Positions 8,929 to 19,825 are shown, numbered from the stretch's first letter. The stretch: 41,361 nucleotides of DNA from an uncultured Microbacterium sp. (GCF_913776565.1 NZ_CAJYPF010000156.1:1-41361); one strand, 5' to 3'. Made by a program: numbers and translations. Notes: generated from the letters alone by a model not told the origin.

Positions 8929-10092
8929 ATGGCCCACCCGTTGAGGATTCTCGTCGTCGGCGCCGGAATCGGAGGCCTCAGCGCCGCCTCGGCACTCGCC
9001 CGCATCGGCGCGACGGTCGACGTGATCGACGACAAGCCCGAGATCAGCGTCGCCGGCGTCGGCTTCGGCTTGCGCATCAACGGCCTGCGCGCCGTGCGCG
9101 AGATCGGCCTGCTCGACGAGGTGCTCGAGATCGGGCATCCCGCACCCGGGATCGACAATCACGACGCCGAGGGGAACCTGCTCAGCACGATGAGCTACGG
9201 CACGCAGGACGAGGGCCTGCCGGGATGCGTGACGATGTCGCGCATCGCCTTCCTCGAGCTCGCCGCCCGGCACGCCCGCGAGAACGGCTGCACCTTCCGC
9301 ATGAGCACGACCGTCGCCGACATCGCGCAACACGATGACACCGCGACGGTCACTTTCAGCACCGGCGACCGGGCCGACTACGACCTCGTCCTCGGCTTCG
9401 ACGGCCTGCACTCGCAGATCCGCCGCGACTACTTCGGCGAGAAGTACGACCCCCGGCCGGTCGGCGGGGTCGCGTGGCGCGTGGGCCTTCCGAACCGCCG
9501 CAAGATCATGCAGCCGATCATCTGTCAGGGCTACGGCGGCAAGATCATGCTCACCCCCCTGTCCGAAGACCTGATGTACATGGTGCTCACCGTGGCCGAA
9601 GAGGGGCGCCCCCGCTACGACGCGAGCAAGATGGCCGAGATCATGCACGACCGCGCCGCGGCCCTGACCCGCGGGTCGGACTTCCTCGCCGACGCGCTCG
9701 ACGACGTCCGCCTCGCCGAGAACGTCGCCTACACGCCGTACTCGACGGTGTGGGTGCCCTATCCCTGGTTCCGCGGCCGCGTGATGATCCTGGGCGACGC
9801 CGCCCACACGATGACCCCCTACCTCGGGTCCGGAGCGGCGATGAGCATCGAGGACGGGGTGGTTCTCGCCCAGGAGCTCGCCCGGAACGACTCGGTGCTC
9901 GACGCCCAGCTCGATGTCATGAAGCGCCGCCTGCCGCGCGTGCGCGCCGTGCACGAGCGCTCGATCGAGTCGATGCTCGAGGAGTTCGACTCCGTCACCG
10001 ACGAGGCCTACCGGGCGCGCATCGAGCACCTCCGCCACGACGAACCGATCGCCAACGAGTACGCCAACCGCCTCCTGCGGATGCCCTACTGA
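8929..10092 (+). CDS. FAD-dependent monooxygenase (PHBH/UbiH-type)
   Basis: ILVVGAGIGGLSAASALARIGATVDVID; VLGFDGLHSQIRR; GRVMILGDAAHTMTPYLGSGAAMSIEDG. Confidence 0.93.
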   Translation: MAHPLRILVVGAGIGGLSAASALARIGATVDVIDDKPEISVAGVGFGLRINGLRAVREIGLLDEVLEIGHPAPGIDNHDAEGNLLSTMSYGTQDEGLPGCVTMSRIAFLELAARHARENGCTFRMSTTVADIAQHDDTATVTFSTGDRADYDLVLGFDGLHSQIRRDYFGEKYDPRPVGGVAWRVGLPNRRKIMQPIICQGYGGKIMLTPLSEDLMYMVLTVAEEGRPRYDASKMAEIMHDRAAALTRGSDFLADALDDVRLAENVAYTPYSTVWVPYPWFRGRVMILGDAAHTMTPYLGSGAAMSIEDGVVLAQELARNDSVLDAQLDVMKRRLPRVRAVHERSIESMLEEFDSVTDEAYRARIEHLRHDEPIANEYANRLLRMPY

Positions 10093-10107
10093 GACCGAGG
10101 ACACGAC

Positions 10108-11571
10108 ATGCCGCACCCCGACGCCCCCGCCGCACCCCCGGCATCCCGCACCCGGACTTTCGTCGTGGATGCCGCGGACGAGAGCGCCTTCCGATCGCTG
10201 AACGGCGTCGGCGGCGTCCCCGGACCCGTCGACGATCACCCCGAGTTCCCCGACATGACGCCGCTGTGGCGCGAGGCCGGGGTCACGGTCGTCCGCTCGT
10301 TCGACTGGGTCTCGCGCCTGGACACGCGAAACGACCCCTCCAGCCTCTTCCCCGACTGGAGCGCCGACGTCGACGACCCCGCGAGCTACAACTTCGCCGC
10401 GACCGACCAGTGGGTCGAGTCCGTGCACGCCCTCGGCGCCGAGGTGATGTTCACGGTGGCCAGCTCGATCCCGCGCAACAAGCTCCCCGCCGCCGACGTC
10501 GAGGTGTACGGCCGGGTCGTCGAGCGCATCGTGCGCCACTACTCGCACGGGTGGGCCGGCGGACCGGCGAAGCCCGTGCGCATCTACGAGTTCGGCGACC
10601 AACCCGACTTCGGCCCTCTGCACTTCGCCGGCGAGCCGCGGGAGTTCTACGCCATGTACCGCGCCTTCTGCGAGGCGGTGCAGCGCGTCGACCCGTCGCT
10701 GACCGTCGGAGGTCCTTCTCTGGCGTTCTCCCTCGAGGCGGACGCGCCGTACCGCGAGGGGTTCCTGTCGTTCGTCCGCGAGAACGCCCTCCCCCTCGAC
10801 TTCTTCTCGTTCCTCTGGTTCACCGACGGCACCCGCGATCCGCTCGACTACCGCTACGTCGCGCGCGAGCTGCGGACCCTCCTGGACGACCACGGGTTCA
10901 CCGACACCGATCTGACGCTCAGCTACTGGAACTACCTCGCGGTGCCCAGCAGCTCCGCCCCCGCCGAGGAGAAGGGCGCGTTCATGGCGGCGACCGCCAT
11001 CGCTCTGCAGGACACCGTGATCGACCACGCGTTCTTCTTCCGCGCCGACAGCGGTCGCGATCCGCACTACGGCTTCGTGGACCCGGGCGGGGTCGGCGAC
11101 GTGGACGGCCGACCCGACGAACGCTCCCGTGCACTCGCCCTCGCCGGGCGCGCGATGCGCGGCCGGAGGCTGGCCGTCACCGGTGGCGACGAGTCGGGTC
11201 TCGTCGGCATCGCCGGTCGAGACGGCGACCGTGTGCGCGTGCTCGTGGCGAACTACGCCGCCCCCGACAGCGCGCTCGCGCCGCGCGACGAGGATCGCTT
11301 CACCTTCCGCATCCCGATCGGCGAGCAGCGCATCGAGCTGAGCCTGACCCTGCCTCCGCAGCGCGCGGACCTCGCCTCGGCACGGGTGGAGTCGATCGTC
11401 CTCGACCTGCACCGTCTTCCCTGGGCCGGGCGCACCGTCACCGTGTCGGCCGCCTCGATGACGGGAGCGGTCGACACCTCGCGCGACATCGAGGTGTCCG
11501 CCGACGGTAGCCTTCAGCTGGAGTTCGCCCTGCCGCCGCAGTCGGTCCTTCTCGTGGAGCTGACGGGCTGA
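10108..11571 (+). CDS. GH39-like (beta-xylosidase fold) protein with substituted catalytic residues
   Basis: RSLNGVGGVPGP...PLWREAGVTVVRSFDW; YEFGDQPDFGPLHF in place of the xEIWNEPN block; LTLSYWNYL in place of the TE(F/Y)N block. Confidence 0.65.
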   Translation: MPHPDAPAAPPASRTRTFVVDAADESAFRSLNGVGGVPGPVDDHPEFPDMTPLWREAGVTVVRSFDWVSRLDTRNDPSSLFPDWSADVDDPASYNFAATDQWVESVHALGAEVMFTVASSIPRNKLPAADVEVYGRVVERIVRHYSHGWAGGPAKPVRIYEFGDQPDFGPLHFAGEPREFYAMYRAFCEAVQRVDPSLTVGGPSLAFSLEADAPYREGFLSFVRENALPLDFFSFLWFTDGTRDPLDYRYVARELRTLLDDHGFTDTDLTLSYWNYLAVPSSSAPAEEKGAFMAATAIALQDTVIDHAFFFRADSGRDPHYGFVDPGGVGDVDGRPDERSRALALAGRAMRGRRLAVTGGDESGLVGIAGRDGDRVRVLVANYAAPDSALAPRDEDRFTFRIPIGEQRIELSLTLPPQRADLASARVESIVLDLHRLPWAGRTVTVSAASMTGAVDTSRDIEVSADGSLQLEFALPPQSVLLVELTG

Positions 11572-11597
11572 CGGGGCGCGAGGAGCGAGGTGCAACG

Positions 11598-12248
11598 GTG
11601 GCGACACGATCGAGCGGCGCCGGCCTGTCGGAGCCGAAGCAGCAGCGCAGTCGCGACTCCTTCGCGAAAGTGCGCCAGGCGGCGCTCGCGCTGCTCCGGG
11701 AACGCGGGACCGGGCAGTTCTCACTGGCCGAGGTGAGCGCGCGGGCCGAGGTGTCGATCGGGTCGATCTACGGCCGGGTCGCGGGCAAGACCGAGCTGCT
11801 GCGTCTCGTGCAGAGCCAGGAATTCGACCGCCTCGACGACGAGACCGCGCTCCGGGTCGGTGCGGCGGGGCTCGGAGCGCCGAGCTTCGCTCAGGCGACG
11901 ACCCGGATCGTCGGCGCCTACGCCGAGATCTTGCGGACCAACCGCGACCTGCTGTCGCCGTTCTTCCTGCTCGGCGTGGACGACGAGGCCATCCTCGAGA
12001 GGGGGCATCGCTCCGGTGACGCCGGGCAGGCCGCGTTCGTGCGGGCCCTGCTCGCCGCGGCGGCGGAGCACGGCGTCGACCTGCCGCCGCAGACGGCGGA
12101 CTGGGCGTTCGAGGTCTTCTACAGCCTCTGCGTGCGCTACCTCGGGTTGGGCGTCGCCGCGACCGCGACTCCCGACGGGGCGTACGGCTGGGACGACCTG
12201 CTCGAGCGGCTCGCGCGCACGGTGTCGCTCATCGTCACCCCGGCCTGA
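11598..12248 (+). CDS. TetR-family transcriptional regulator
   Basis: RDSFAKVRQAALALLRERGTGQFSLAEVSARAEVSIGSIYGRVAGKTELL is a TetR HTH. Confidence 0.9.
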   Translation: MATRSSGAGLSEPKQQRSRDSFAKVRQAALALLRERGTGQFSLAEVSARAEVSIGSIYGRVAGKTELLRLVQSQEFDRLDDETALRVGAAGLGAPSFAQATTRIVGAYAEILRTNRDLLSPFFLLGVDDEAILERGHRSGDAGQAAFVRALLAAAAEHGVDLPPQTADWAFEVFYSLCVRYLGLGVAATATPDGAYGWDDLLERLARTVSLIVTPA

Positions 12249-12366
12249 CCGCACCGCGGAGCGTCACGACGACGAGACGGCGTCCCCCGAACAGAAGGGT
12301 TCCGCGCCGATCCCCTGTTCCCGCCGCATCCCCTGTTCTCATGAGGCGGATGCCGTGGCGGCACCG

Positions 12367-13533
<1,167 letters not shown>

Positions 13534-13536
13534 GGG

Positions 13537-14175
13537 TCAGTCCTCCAGCTTCAGGCCGAGCAGCGCCTCGACCTCGGCGTGCGTGTTGTCGCCGAACAGC
13601 TCGCGCACGCGGAAGCCGTCGGGGGTGACGTCGAAGACGCCGTGGTCGGTGTAGACCCGCGAGACGCATCCGATCCCGGTCAGCGGGTAGGTGCACGACG
13701 CCACGAGCTTGGGCTCGCCGCCCTTGGTGAGCAGGTCGGTCATGACGTAGACGTCCTTCGCGCCGATCGCGAGGTCCATCGCCCCGCCGACCGCGGGGAT
13801 CGCGCCGGGCTCCCCGGTCGACCAGTTCGCGAGGTCGCCCCCGGCCGACACCTGGAACGCGCCCAGCACGCAGACGTCGAGGTGTCCGCCGCGCATCATC
13901 GCGAACGAGTCGGCGTGATGGAAGTAGGCGGCCCCGGCGAGCGCGGTGACGGGCTGTTTGCCGGCGTTGATGAGGTCGGGGTCGACGCTGCCGCGGGCGG
14001 GGGCGGGGCCCATGCCGAGCATGCCGTTCTCGGTGTGCAGCACGATCTCGAGCCCCGCGGGCAGGTAGTCGGCGACCAGGGTGGGGGCGCCGATGCCGAG
14101 GTTCACCACGGCTCCCTCGGGAATGTCGGATGCCACGCGGGCGGCGAGCTGCGTGCGCGAGATGCGGGTGGTCAT
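13537..14175 (-). CDS. pcaJ: 3-oxoacid CoA-transferase subunit B
   Basis: VVNLGIGAPTLVADYL; HTENGMLGMGPAP; VYVMTDLLTKGGEPKLV. Confidence 0.93.
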   Translation of the reverse strand: MTTRISRTQLAARVASDIPEGAVVNLGIGAPTLVADYLPAGLEIVLHTENGMLGMGPAPARGSVDPDLINAGKQPVTALAGAAYFHHADSFAMMRGGHLDVCVLGAFQVSAGGDLANWSTGEPGAIPAVGGAMDLAIGAKDVYVMTDLLTKGGEPKLVASCTYPLTGIGCVSRVYTDHGVFDVTPDGFRVRELFGDNTHAEVEALLGLKLED

Positions 14176-14915
14176 CGATCCTCCTCGGATGCCAGGGCGC
14201 GGCCTTCGATGTCGACTCCGCCGACGAATTCCCCGTCGCGCAGCCACGCCCGCTCCCCCACCGCGACCACGCGGTCGACGTAGAGCCCCGGCGTGACGAC
14301 GGCCTCGGGGTCGAGCGAGCCGAGCTCGACGATCTCGTCGACCTGCGCGACGGTCGTGGTGGCCGCGGCGGCCATGATGGGCCCGAAGTTGCGAGCCGTC
14401 TCGCGGTACACCAGGTTGCCCCAGCGGTCGGCCGCGCGGGCGCTGATGAGGGCGACGTCCGCGCGGATGGGGTACTCGAGCACGTAGTCGCGCCCGTCGA
14501 TCTGCCGGGTCTCCTTGCCCTCGGCCAAGTGCGTGCCGACGCCGGTGGGGGTGAAGAACCCGCCGATCCCGGCTCCGGCGGCGCGGATGCGCTCGGCCAG
14601 GTTGCCCTGCGGGACGAGCTCGAGCTCGATCTCTCCGGCGCGGTACAGCCGATCGAACACCCACGAGTCGCTCTGCCGGGGGAACGAGCAGATCATCTTG
14701 CGCACCTGTCCGGCCGCGAGCAGGGCCGCCAGGCCCGTGTCGCCGTTGCCGGCGTTGTTGTTGACGACGGTCAGCCCCGCGGCCCCGTGGGCGATGAGGG
14801 CGTCGATCAACTCGACCGGTTGGCCCGCGCGGCCGAAGCCGCCGATCATCACGGTCGATCCGTCGCGGATGCCGGCCACGGCCGCCGCGACGTCGGGAAC
14901 GGTCTTGTCGATCAT
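14172..14915 (-). CDS. pcaI: 3-oxoacid CoA-transferase subunit A
   Basis: MIDKTVPDVAAAVAGIRDGSTVMIGGFGRAGQPVELIDALIAHG; GGFFTPTGVGTHLAEGKE. Confidence 0.93.
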   Translation of the reverse strand: MIDKTVPDVAAAVAGIRDGSTVMIGGFGRAGQPVELIDALIAHGAAGLTVVNNNAGNGDTGLAALLAAGQVRKMICSFPRQSDSWVFDRLYRAGEIELELVPQGNLAERIRAAGAGIGGFFTPTGVGTHLAEGKETRQIDGRDYVLEYPIRADVALISARAADRWGNLVYRETARNFGPIMAAAATTTVAQVDEIVELGSLDPEAVVTPGLYVDRVVAVGERAWLRDGEFVGGVDIEGRALASEEDR

Positions 14916-15325
14916 CGGGCGTCCTCCTCGGCGGGGACGTCCGCGGCCTCCGGCTCGGCGAACACCGTCGCGGCGATGCGGAAGGCCGTGTTGGCCGCCG
15001 GGACGCCGGAGTACACCGCCGACTGCAGGATGACCTCGCGGATCTCGTCGATCGTGAGGCCGTTGCGGATCGCCGCGCGCAGGTGCATCGCGAGCTCCTC
15101 GTGGTGGCCGTGGGCGATGAGCGAGCTCAGCACCGCGATCGAGCGCGACCGGCGGTCGAGACCCGGGCGCGACCAGACGTCGCCCCAGGCGACGCGGGTG
15201 ATGAAGTCCTGCCAGTCGGCGGTGAGGTCGGTGGTCGCGGCGCGCGCGCGGTCGACGTGCGCGTCGCCGAGTACGGCGCGCCGCACGGCCATGCCCTGGT
15301 CGTGGCGTTCCCGGTCGGTGGGCAT
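14912..15325 (-). CDS. pcaC: 4-carboxymuconolactone decarboxylase
   Basis: WGDVWSRPGLDRRSRSIAVLSSLIAHGHHEELAMHLRAAIRNGLTIDEIREVILQSAVYSGVPAAN. Confidence 0.93.
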   Translation of the reverse strand: MPTDRERHDQGMAVRRAVLGDAHVDRARAATTDLTADWQDFITRVAWGDVWSRPGLDRRSRSIAVLSSLIAHGHHEELAMHLRAAIRNGLTIDEIREVILQSAVYSGVPAANTAFRIAATVFAEPEAADVPAEEDAR

Positions 15326-16101
15326 CAGGAGTCTCCTCGGGTGACGGAAGCGAAGAACGAGCGCAGCAGGGCCGCCACGGCCTCGGGCTGCTCGGCGGGG
15401 GGCAGGTGACCGGCGTCCGCGATGCGCGCGACGCGACCGTCGACGACGCCCTCGGCGATCTCGACGGCCTTCGCCTCGGGGGCGACGGCGTCGTGGGCGC
15501 CCCACGCGGCGAGGACGGGGACGTCGATGCCGGCGAGGGTCGAGCGCACGTCGTACGCGGCGAGCGCCTCGCAGCACCGGGCGTAGCCCTCGTCGTCGGC
15601 GTCCTGCAGCGCGTGCAGCAGGCGGCCGCTCAGGTCGGGGCGGCGGGCCATCGAGTCGGGGGCGAACCAGCGCTGCGCCGAGCCGACGATCAGGCTCGAC
15701 GTGCTCTGGGACCGCGCCTGCGCGGCCCGCTCGGCCCACGACACGGGGTCGCCCAGAACGGCTCCGGATGCCACGATCGCGGCCGCGCGCACGCGGTCGC
15801 CGTGGCGCCGGGCGAGCTCGAGCCCCGTGGCCCCGCCGAGCGAGACGCCGGCGTACAAGAAGGTGTCGTCGGCCACGGCGGCGGCCACGGCATCCGCGAG
15901 GTCGGCGACGGTGAACGCGTGCGAGACGCGCGGCCCCGCGCCGTGTCCGGGCAGGTCCCACGCGGCGACGCGGTAGTCGTCGGCGAGAAGCGGGATCACG
16001 TCCTCCCACAGGATCGTCGAGGTTCCGAGCGAAGGGCCGAGCACGACGAGGGGCGCGTTCTCCGGTCCGACCGGTTCGTTCAGGCGGATGAGAGTCGTCA
16101 T
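15325..16101 (-). CDS. pcaD: 3-oxoadipate enol-lactonase
   Basis: Alpha/beta hydrolase with GVSLGGATGLELA nucleophile elbow; located between pcaC and pcaB. Confidence 0.9.
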   Translation of the reverse strand: MTTLIRLNEPVGPENAPLVVLGPSLGTSTILWEDVIPLLADDYRVAAWDLPGHGAGPRVSHAFTVADLADAVAAAVADDTFLYAGVSLGGATGLELARRHGDRVRAAAIVASGAVLGDPVSWAERAAQARSQSTSSLIVGSAQRWFAPDSMARRPDLSGRLLHALQDADDEGYARCCEALAAYDVRSTLAGIDVPVLAAWGAHDAVAPEAKAVEIAEGVVDGRVARIADAGHLPPAEQPEAVAALLRSFFASVTRGDS

Positions 16102-17471
16102 CGGTTCTCTCCGTTCCCGCCCCGAGCGGTGCCGCGGCCGACGTGGGTCGTGCCCCGCGCGAGCCGAGGCGCCAGCCCCAGGTAGCCGGCCGGGTCCACC
16201 AGGGACTCGATGTCGAGACCGGTCGTCTCGGGCAGGGCGCGCAGGCGCGACGCCAGATCGTCGTCGCCCGAGAGCAGCTCGGCGAACCGCTCGGCGCCGA
16301 TGAGCGGCACGAGCACTCCGCGCAGACGTTCGCTCACGAGCCGGCCGCGGGTCAGGGCGGCGTTGTCCGCCGCGGCGCCGACGTCCACGCGCAGGTGGGC
16401 CAGCAGCGACGACCCGTGCGCCGACGCGCCGACGGCGAGCCGCAGCAGCTCCCGCAGGGTCGGCCACTCGGCGTGCCAGGCGCCGTCGGGGCGCTCGTCG
16501 ACGGCGAGGGCGGATGCCAGGTGCAGCGTCGCAGCCAGCTGCGGCGCGCGCAGGGCGGCGGAGCAGATCAGCACCGCCTCGGCGGGGTTCTGCTTCTGGG
16601 GCATGGCGGACGATCCCCCGCCGATCGCCTCGGAGACCTCGCCGATCTCGGTGCGGCTGAGGGTCGCGACGTCCCCGGCCACCTTGCCGAGCGCGTCGAT
16701 CGCGCGGACGAGGGCGTCGCCGATCTCGGTCACCGGACCACGCGAGACGTGCCACGGGGCGTCGGGGGCGTCGAGTCCGAGTGCCCAGGCGAAGGTCGCG
16801 GGCAGGGCGTCGGCGGCATCCGGGGATCCGGTCGCCTCGACGAACGAGGCGAGGGTCCCCCCGGCCCCGGCGAGCTGCGCGGGGAAGGTCAGGGTCTCGA
16901 GCTGCCGGGCGGCGCGTTCCAGCCCGCGCGCCCAGGTCGCGGCACGCGCACCGATCGTGGTGGGCACCGCGTGCTGCGTGAGGGTGCGCGCCGCGGCGAC
17001 GTCGTCGGCGTGCCGCTCGGCGAGCTGTCGCGCCCACGCGGCCGCGTTGCTCGTGGACCGCCGCGTCTGCTCGACGGCGCGGCGCGCCACGACCATCAGC
17101 GCGGTGTCGAGGATGTCCTGGCTCGTCGCGCCGCGGTGGATCCACCCGCGATGGGCGAGATCGACCTGGGCCCGCAGCATCCCCACGAGGGGGATGACGG
17201 GGTTCCCCCCGGCGACCGCGTCGCGCACGATCCGGGCGATGTCGAGCGCGCGGATCGACGTCCCGCCCTTCTCGTCGCGCCCGAAGACATGATCGATGTG
17301 CGCACGCGCCTCGCGGGGGGCTGCGCCCACCTCGACGTAGGCCGCGACGAGCGCGCACTCCACGTCGACGAGCGTGCGCAGCACGAAGGCGTCCGACAGC
17401 AGGTCGTCGTGCCCGACGCTCACGGGCGAGAGAAGGCCGATGTCGAGGACGGACGGAGTGTCAGAAGGCAA
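16098..17471 (-). CDS. pcaB: 3-carboxy-cis,cis-muconate cycloisomerase
   Basis: Fumarase/lyase family signature GGGSSAMPQKQNP; pca operon context. Confidence 0.93.
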   Translation of the reverse strand: MPSDTPSVLDIGLLSPVSVGHDDLLSDAFVLRTLVDVECALVAAYVEVGAAPREARAHIDHVFGRDEKGGTSIRALDIARIVRDAVAGGNPVIPLVGMLRAQVDLAHRGWIHRGATSQDILDTALMVVARRAVEQTRRSTSNAAAWARQLAERHADDVAAARTLTQHAVPTTIGARAATWARGLERAARQLETLTFPAQLAGAGGTLASFVEATGSPDAADALPATFAWALGLDAPDAPWHVSRGPVTEIGDALVRAIDALGKVAGDVATLSRTEIGEVSEAIGGGSSAMPQKQNPAEAVLICSAALRAPQLAATLHLASALAVDERPDGAWHAEWPTLRELLRLAVGASAHGSSLLAHLRVDVGAAADNAALTRGRLVSERLRGVLVPLIGAERFAELLSGDDDLASRLRALPETTGLDIESLVDPAGYLGLAPRLARGTTHVGRGTARGGNGENR

Positions 17472-18084
17472 GGAACACCGTCTCGTTCTCGCCCTGCAGC
17501 CGGATGTCGTGCGTCAGGTACCCCTCGGGCGTGCGGGTCGCGATCAGGCTGGCGCGCTCGGTCTCGTCGAGCGAGGCCAGCAGGGGGTCGGCGGCGAGCG
17601 CCGCGGCGTCGGCCGGCGAGTAGATGCGGGTGTGCAGCTTGTCGGGCAGGCCGCGCGCGAACACGATCGCGGCGAAGAATCCCGCGCGACCGGACTGGAT
17701 GCCGGGTTCCCTCGTCCAGAACGTGTAGCGCCCCTCGTCGTCGGTGAAGGCGCGACCGAAACCGGTGAAGGTGTGGTCGTCGCGGCGGAACGCCCCGCGC
17801 GCCCGCGGCACCGAGCCGTCGGCATCCGCCCCGAAGATCTCCACCAGCGCGTCGGGGATCGGCGCCCCTGCTCCGTCGCGCACCGTGCCCGACAGCACGA
17901 TCGCGCCGGGCGAATGGGGGAAGACGACCTCGTGCTGCTTCGGGTACTCCAGGCCGTAGGCGAAGAACGGCCCGACGGTCTGGCCGGGTGTCGCGCGATG
18001 CGTCTTGGCGGGGATCATGCCCGGCCCTCCTGCGCGCCCTTCGACCGGCTCGGAGACCGCATCGTGCCTCGATGTGCTCGTCAT
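17461..18084 (-). CDS. pcaG: Protocatechuate 3,4-dioxygenase alpha subunit
   Basis: TPGQTVGPFFAYGLEYP; intradiol dioxygenase fold; adjacent to pcaH. Confidence 0.93.
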   Translation of the reverse strand: MTSTSRHDAVSEPVEGRAGGPGMIPAKTHRATPGQTVGPFFAYGLEYPKQHEVVFPHSPGAIVLSGTVRDGAGAPIPDALVEIFGADADGSVPRARGAFRRDDHTFTGFGRAFTDDEGRYTFWTREPGIQSGRAGFFAAIVFARGLPDKLHTRIYSPADAAALAADPLLASLDETERASLIATRTPEGYLTHDIRLQGENETVFLAF

Positions 18085-18085
18085 C

Positions 18086-18895
18086 TCACTCGTCCTCCGC
18101 CTCGAAGTACGTGCGGTCGGGTCCGTCCACGACGATGTCGAAACGGTATCCCGTCGCCCACTCGGGCGAGGTCAGGTCGTGGTCGTACACGCCGACGAGG
18201 GCGTCGCGGTCCTTCTGCCGGTGGATGCTGTTGTAGATCGGGTCGAGGGCGAAGAGCGGGTCGCCCGGGAAGTACATCTGCGTCACCAGGCGCTGCGTGA
18301 AAGAGGACCCGAACACCGAGAAGTGGATGTGGGCGGGCCGCCACGCGTTGCGGTGGTTCTTCCAGGGGTACGGGCCCGGCTTGATCGTCGTGAAGCGGTA
18401 CTCGCCGTTCTCGTCCGTGATCGCGCGACCGGCGCCGGTGAAATTCGGGTCGAGCGGGGCGGGGTGCTGGTCGCGCTGGTGGATGTAGCGACCGGCGGAG
18501 TTGGCCTGCCAGATCTCGATCAGCTGGTTCGCCACCGGGCGCCCCCACGAGTCGAGCAGTCGGCCCTGCACCGTCATCCGCTCGCCCAGGGGCTCTCCGG
18601 CGTGCTGCAGTGTCAGGTCCGACTCGATCGCGGCGACGTCGCGCTGCCCGAACGCGGGCGAGAACAGCTCGATCGTCTCGGGGTCCACGAGCTTCGGGTT
18701 CTTGGTGGGATGCCGCAGCACGCTCGACCGGTAGGCCGGGAAGTCGTGGGCGGTCGCCGGCACGTCCTCGCCCGCGGCATCGGCGCGGTCGAGTTCGGCG
18801 TGACGGGCCCGGATCTCGCGGACGATGTCGTCCTGCGTCGCCTGGTCGGGCGCGGCGAGCAGCGATTCGGGTGCTGCGGCGGGGCGGTTCGTCAT
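18086..18895 (-). CDS. pcaH: Protocatechuate 3,4-dioxygenase beta subunit
   Basis: GRPVANQLIEIWQANSAGRYIHQRDQHPAPLDPNFTGAGRAITDENGEYRFTTIKPGPYPWKNHRNAWRPAHIHFSVFG. Confidence 0.95.
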   Translation of the reverse strand: MTNRPAAAPESLLAAPDQATQDDIVREIRARHAELDRADAAGEDVPATAHDFPAYRSSVLRHPTKNPKLVDPETIELFSPAFGQRDVAAIESDLTLQHAGEPLGERMTVQGRLLDSWGRPVANQLIEIWQANSAGRYIHQRDQHPAPLDPNFTGAGRAITDENGEYRFTTIKPGPYPWKNHRNAWRPAHIHFSVFGSSFTQRLVTQMYFPGDPLFALDPIYNSIHRQKDRDALVGVYDHDLTSPEWATGYRFDIVVDGPDRTYFEAEDE

Positions 18896-18949
18896 GGGTC
18901 TCCTTCGACCCCTCCATGCTCGGACATGCGACGGGGCTGCGGCAGAGCG

Positions 18950-18966
18950 TTCCCGCTGAATGGGAG
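18950..18966. promoter_or_regulatory. Candidate PcaR (IclR-type) operator between pcaH and pcaR
   Basis: TTCCCGCTGAATGGGAG, partly palindromic (TTCCC...TGGGAG) and similar to ATCCCGTTCAATGAGAG upstream of pobA. Confidence 0.5.
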
Positions 18967-18984
18967 TCGTGCCATGGTGGTACC

Positions 18985-19737
18985 GTGGCGAACTCCTCCT
19001 CGGGCGACTCCGTGACGGACCGTCTGGTGCGCATCCTCGAGACCTTCACGCCCACGCGCACGGCGCAGACGACGGCCGAGATCGGGCGCCGGGCCGGTCT
19101 ACCGAGCTCGTCGGCGCACCGGATCGTGAACGAACTGGTGGATGCCGGACTCCTCGAGCGCGACGAGGAGCGTCGCGTCCGCGTGGGCATGCGGTTGTGG
19201 GAGCTGGCCACCCGTTCGTCCCACGCGCTGCGCCTGCGGCAGGCGGCGCTGCCCGCCATGGAACGCGTGCAGCAGCGCGTGCGCGAGCACACGCAGCTCG
19301 CGATCCTCGAGAAGGACGAGGCGTTGTTCCTCGAGCGCCTGAGCGCCCCCGACTCGGGCGCCAACGTCACGCGGGTGGCGGGCCGACTGCCCCTGCACGC
19401 GTCGTCGTCGGGACTGGTGCTCCTCGCTTTCGGACCGCGCGATCTGCAGGAGCGCGTCCTCGCGGGCCCGCTCGCCGCGGTCACGCCGTCGACGATCGTC
19501 GATCCGGCCGCCCTGCGTCGCGCCCTCGCCGAGATCCGCACGCTCGGCCGGGTGATCGCCCCGGGCTACGTCGACGAGGTGTCGACTGGCGTCGCGGTGC
19601 CGATCCGCGACGAGACGGGGGCGGTCATCGCCGCCCTGTCGGCTGTGCTGCCGCGAGACGCCGAGACGCAGTTCGCCCTCGTCGAGTTGCACCGCGCCGC
19701 GCGCGACACCGAGCGCGCCCTCGGCTACCGGCGCTGA
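18985..19737 (+). CDS. pcaR: IclR-family regulator of protocatechuate catabolism
   Basis: VTDRLVRILETFTPTRTAQTTAEIGRRAGLPSSSAHRIVNELVDAGLLERD is an IclR HTH; divergent from pcaH. GTG start. Confidence 0.88.
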   Translation: MANSSSGDSVTDRLVRILETFTPTRTAQTTAEIGRRAGLPSSSAHRIVNELVDAGLLERDEERRVRVGMRLWELATRSSHALRLRQAALPAMERVQQRVREHTQLAILEKDEALFLERLSAPDSGANVTRVAGRLPLHASSSGLVLLAFGPRDLQERVLAGPLAAVTPSTIVDPAALRRALAEIRTLGRVIAPGYVDEVSTGVAVPIRDETGAVIAALSAVLPRDAETQFALVELHRAARDTERALGYRR

Positions 19738-19802
19738 CGCGCCTGGTCCCCGGCCCCGCCCGGCCGCCGACGTCGCACGCCCATCTGCATGATCCGTGGG
19801 GC

Positions 19803-19825
19803 GTGTGGCACCCGAAGTGCCGCAC
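19803..19825. terminator. Hairpin downstream of pcaR (9-bp stem with one G-U, 5-nt loop)
   Basis: GTGTGGCAC-CCGAA-GTGCCGCAC in the pcaR/pobA intergenic region. Confidence 0.45.
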
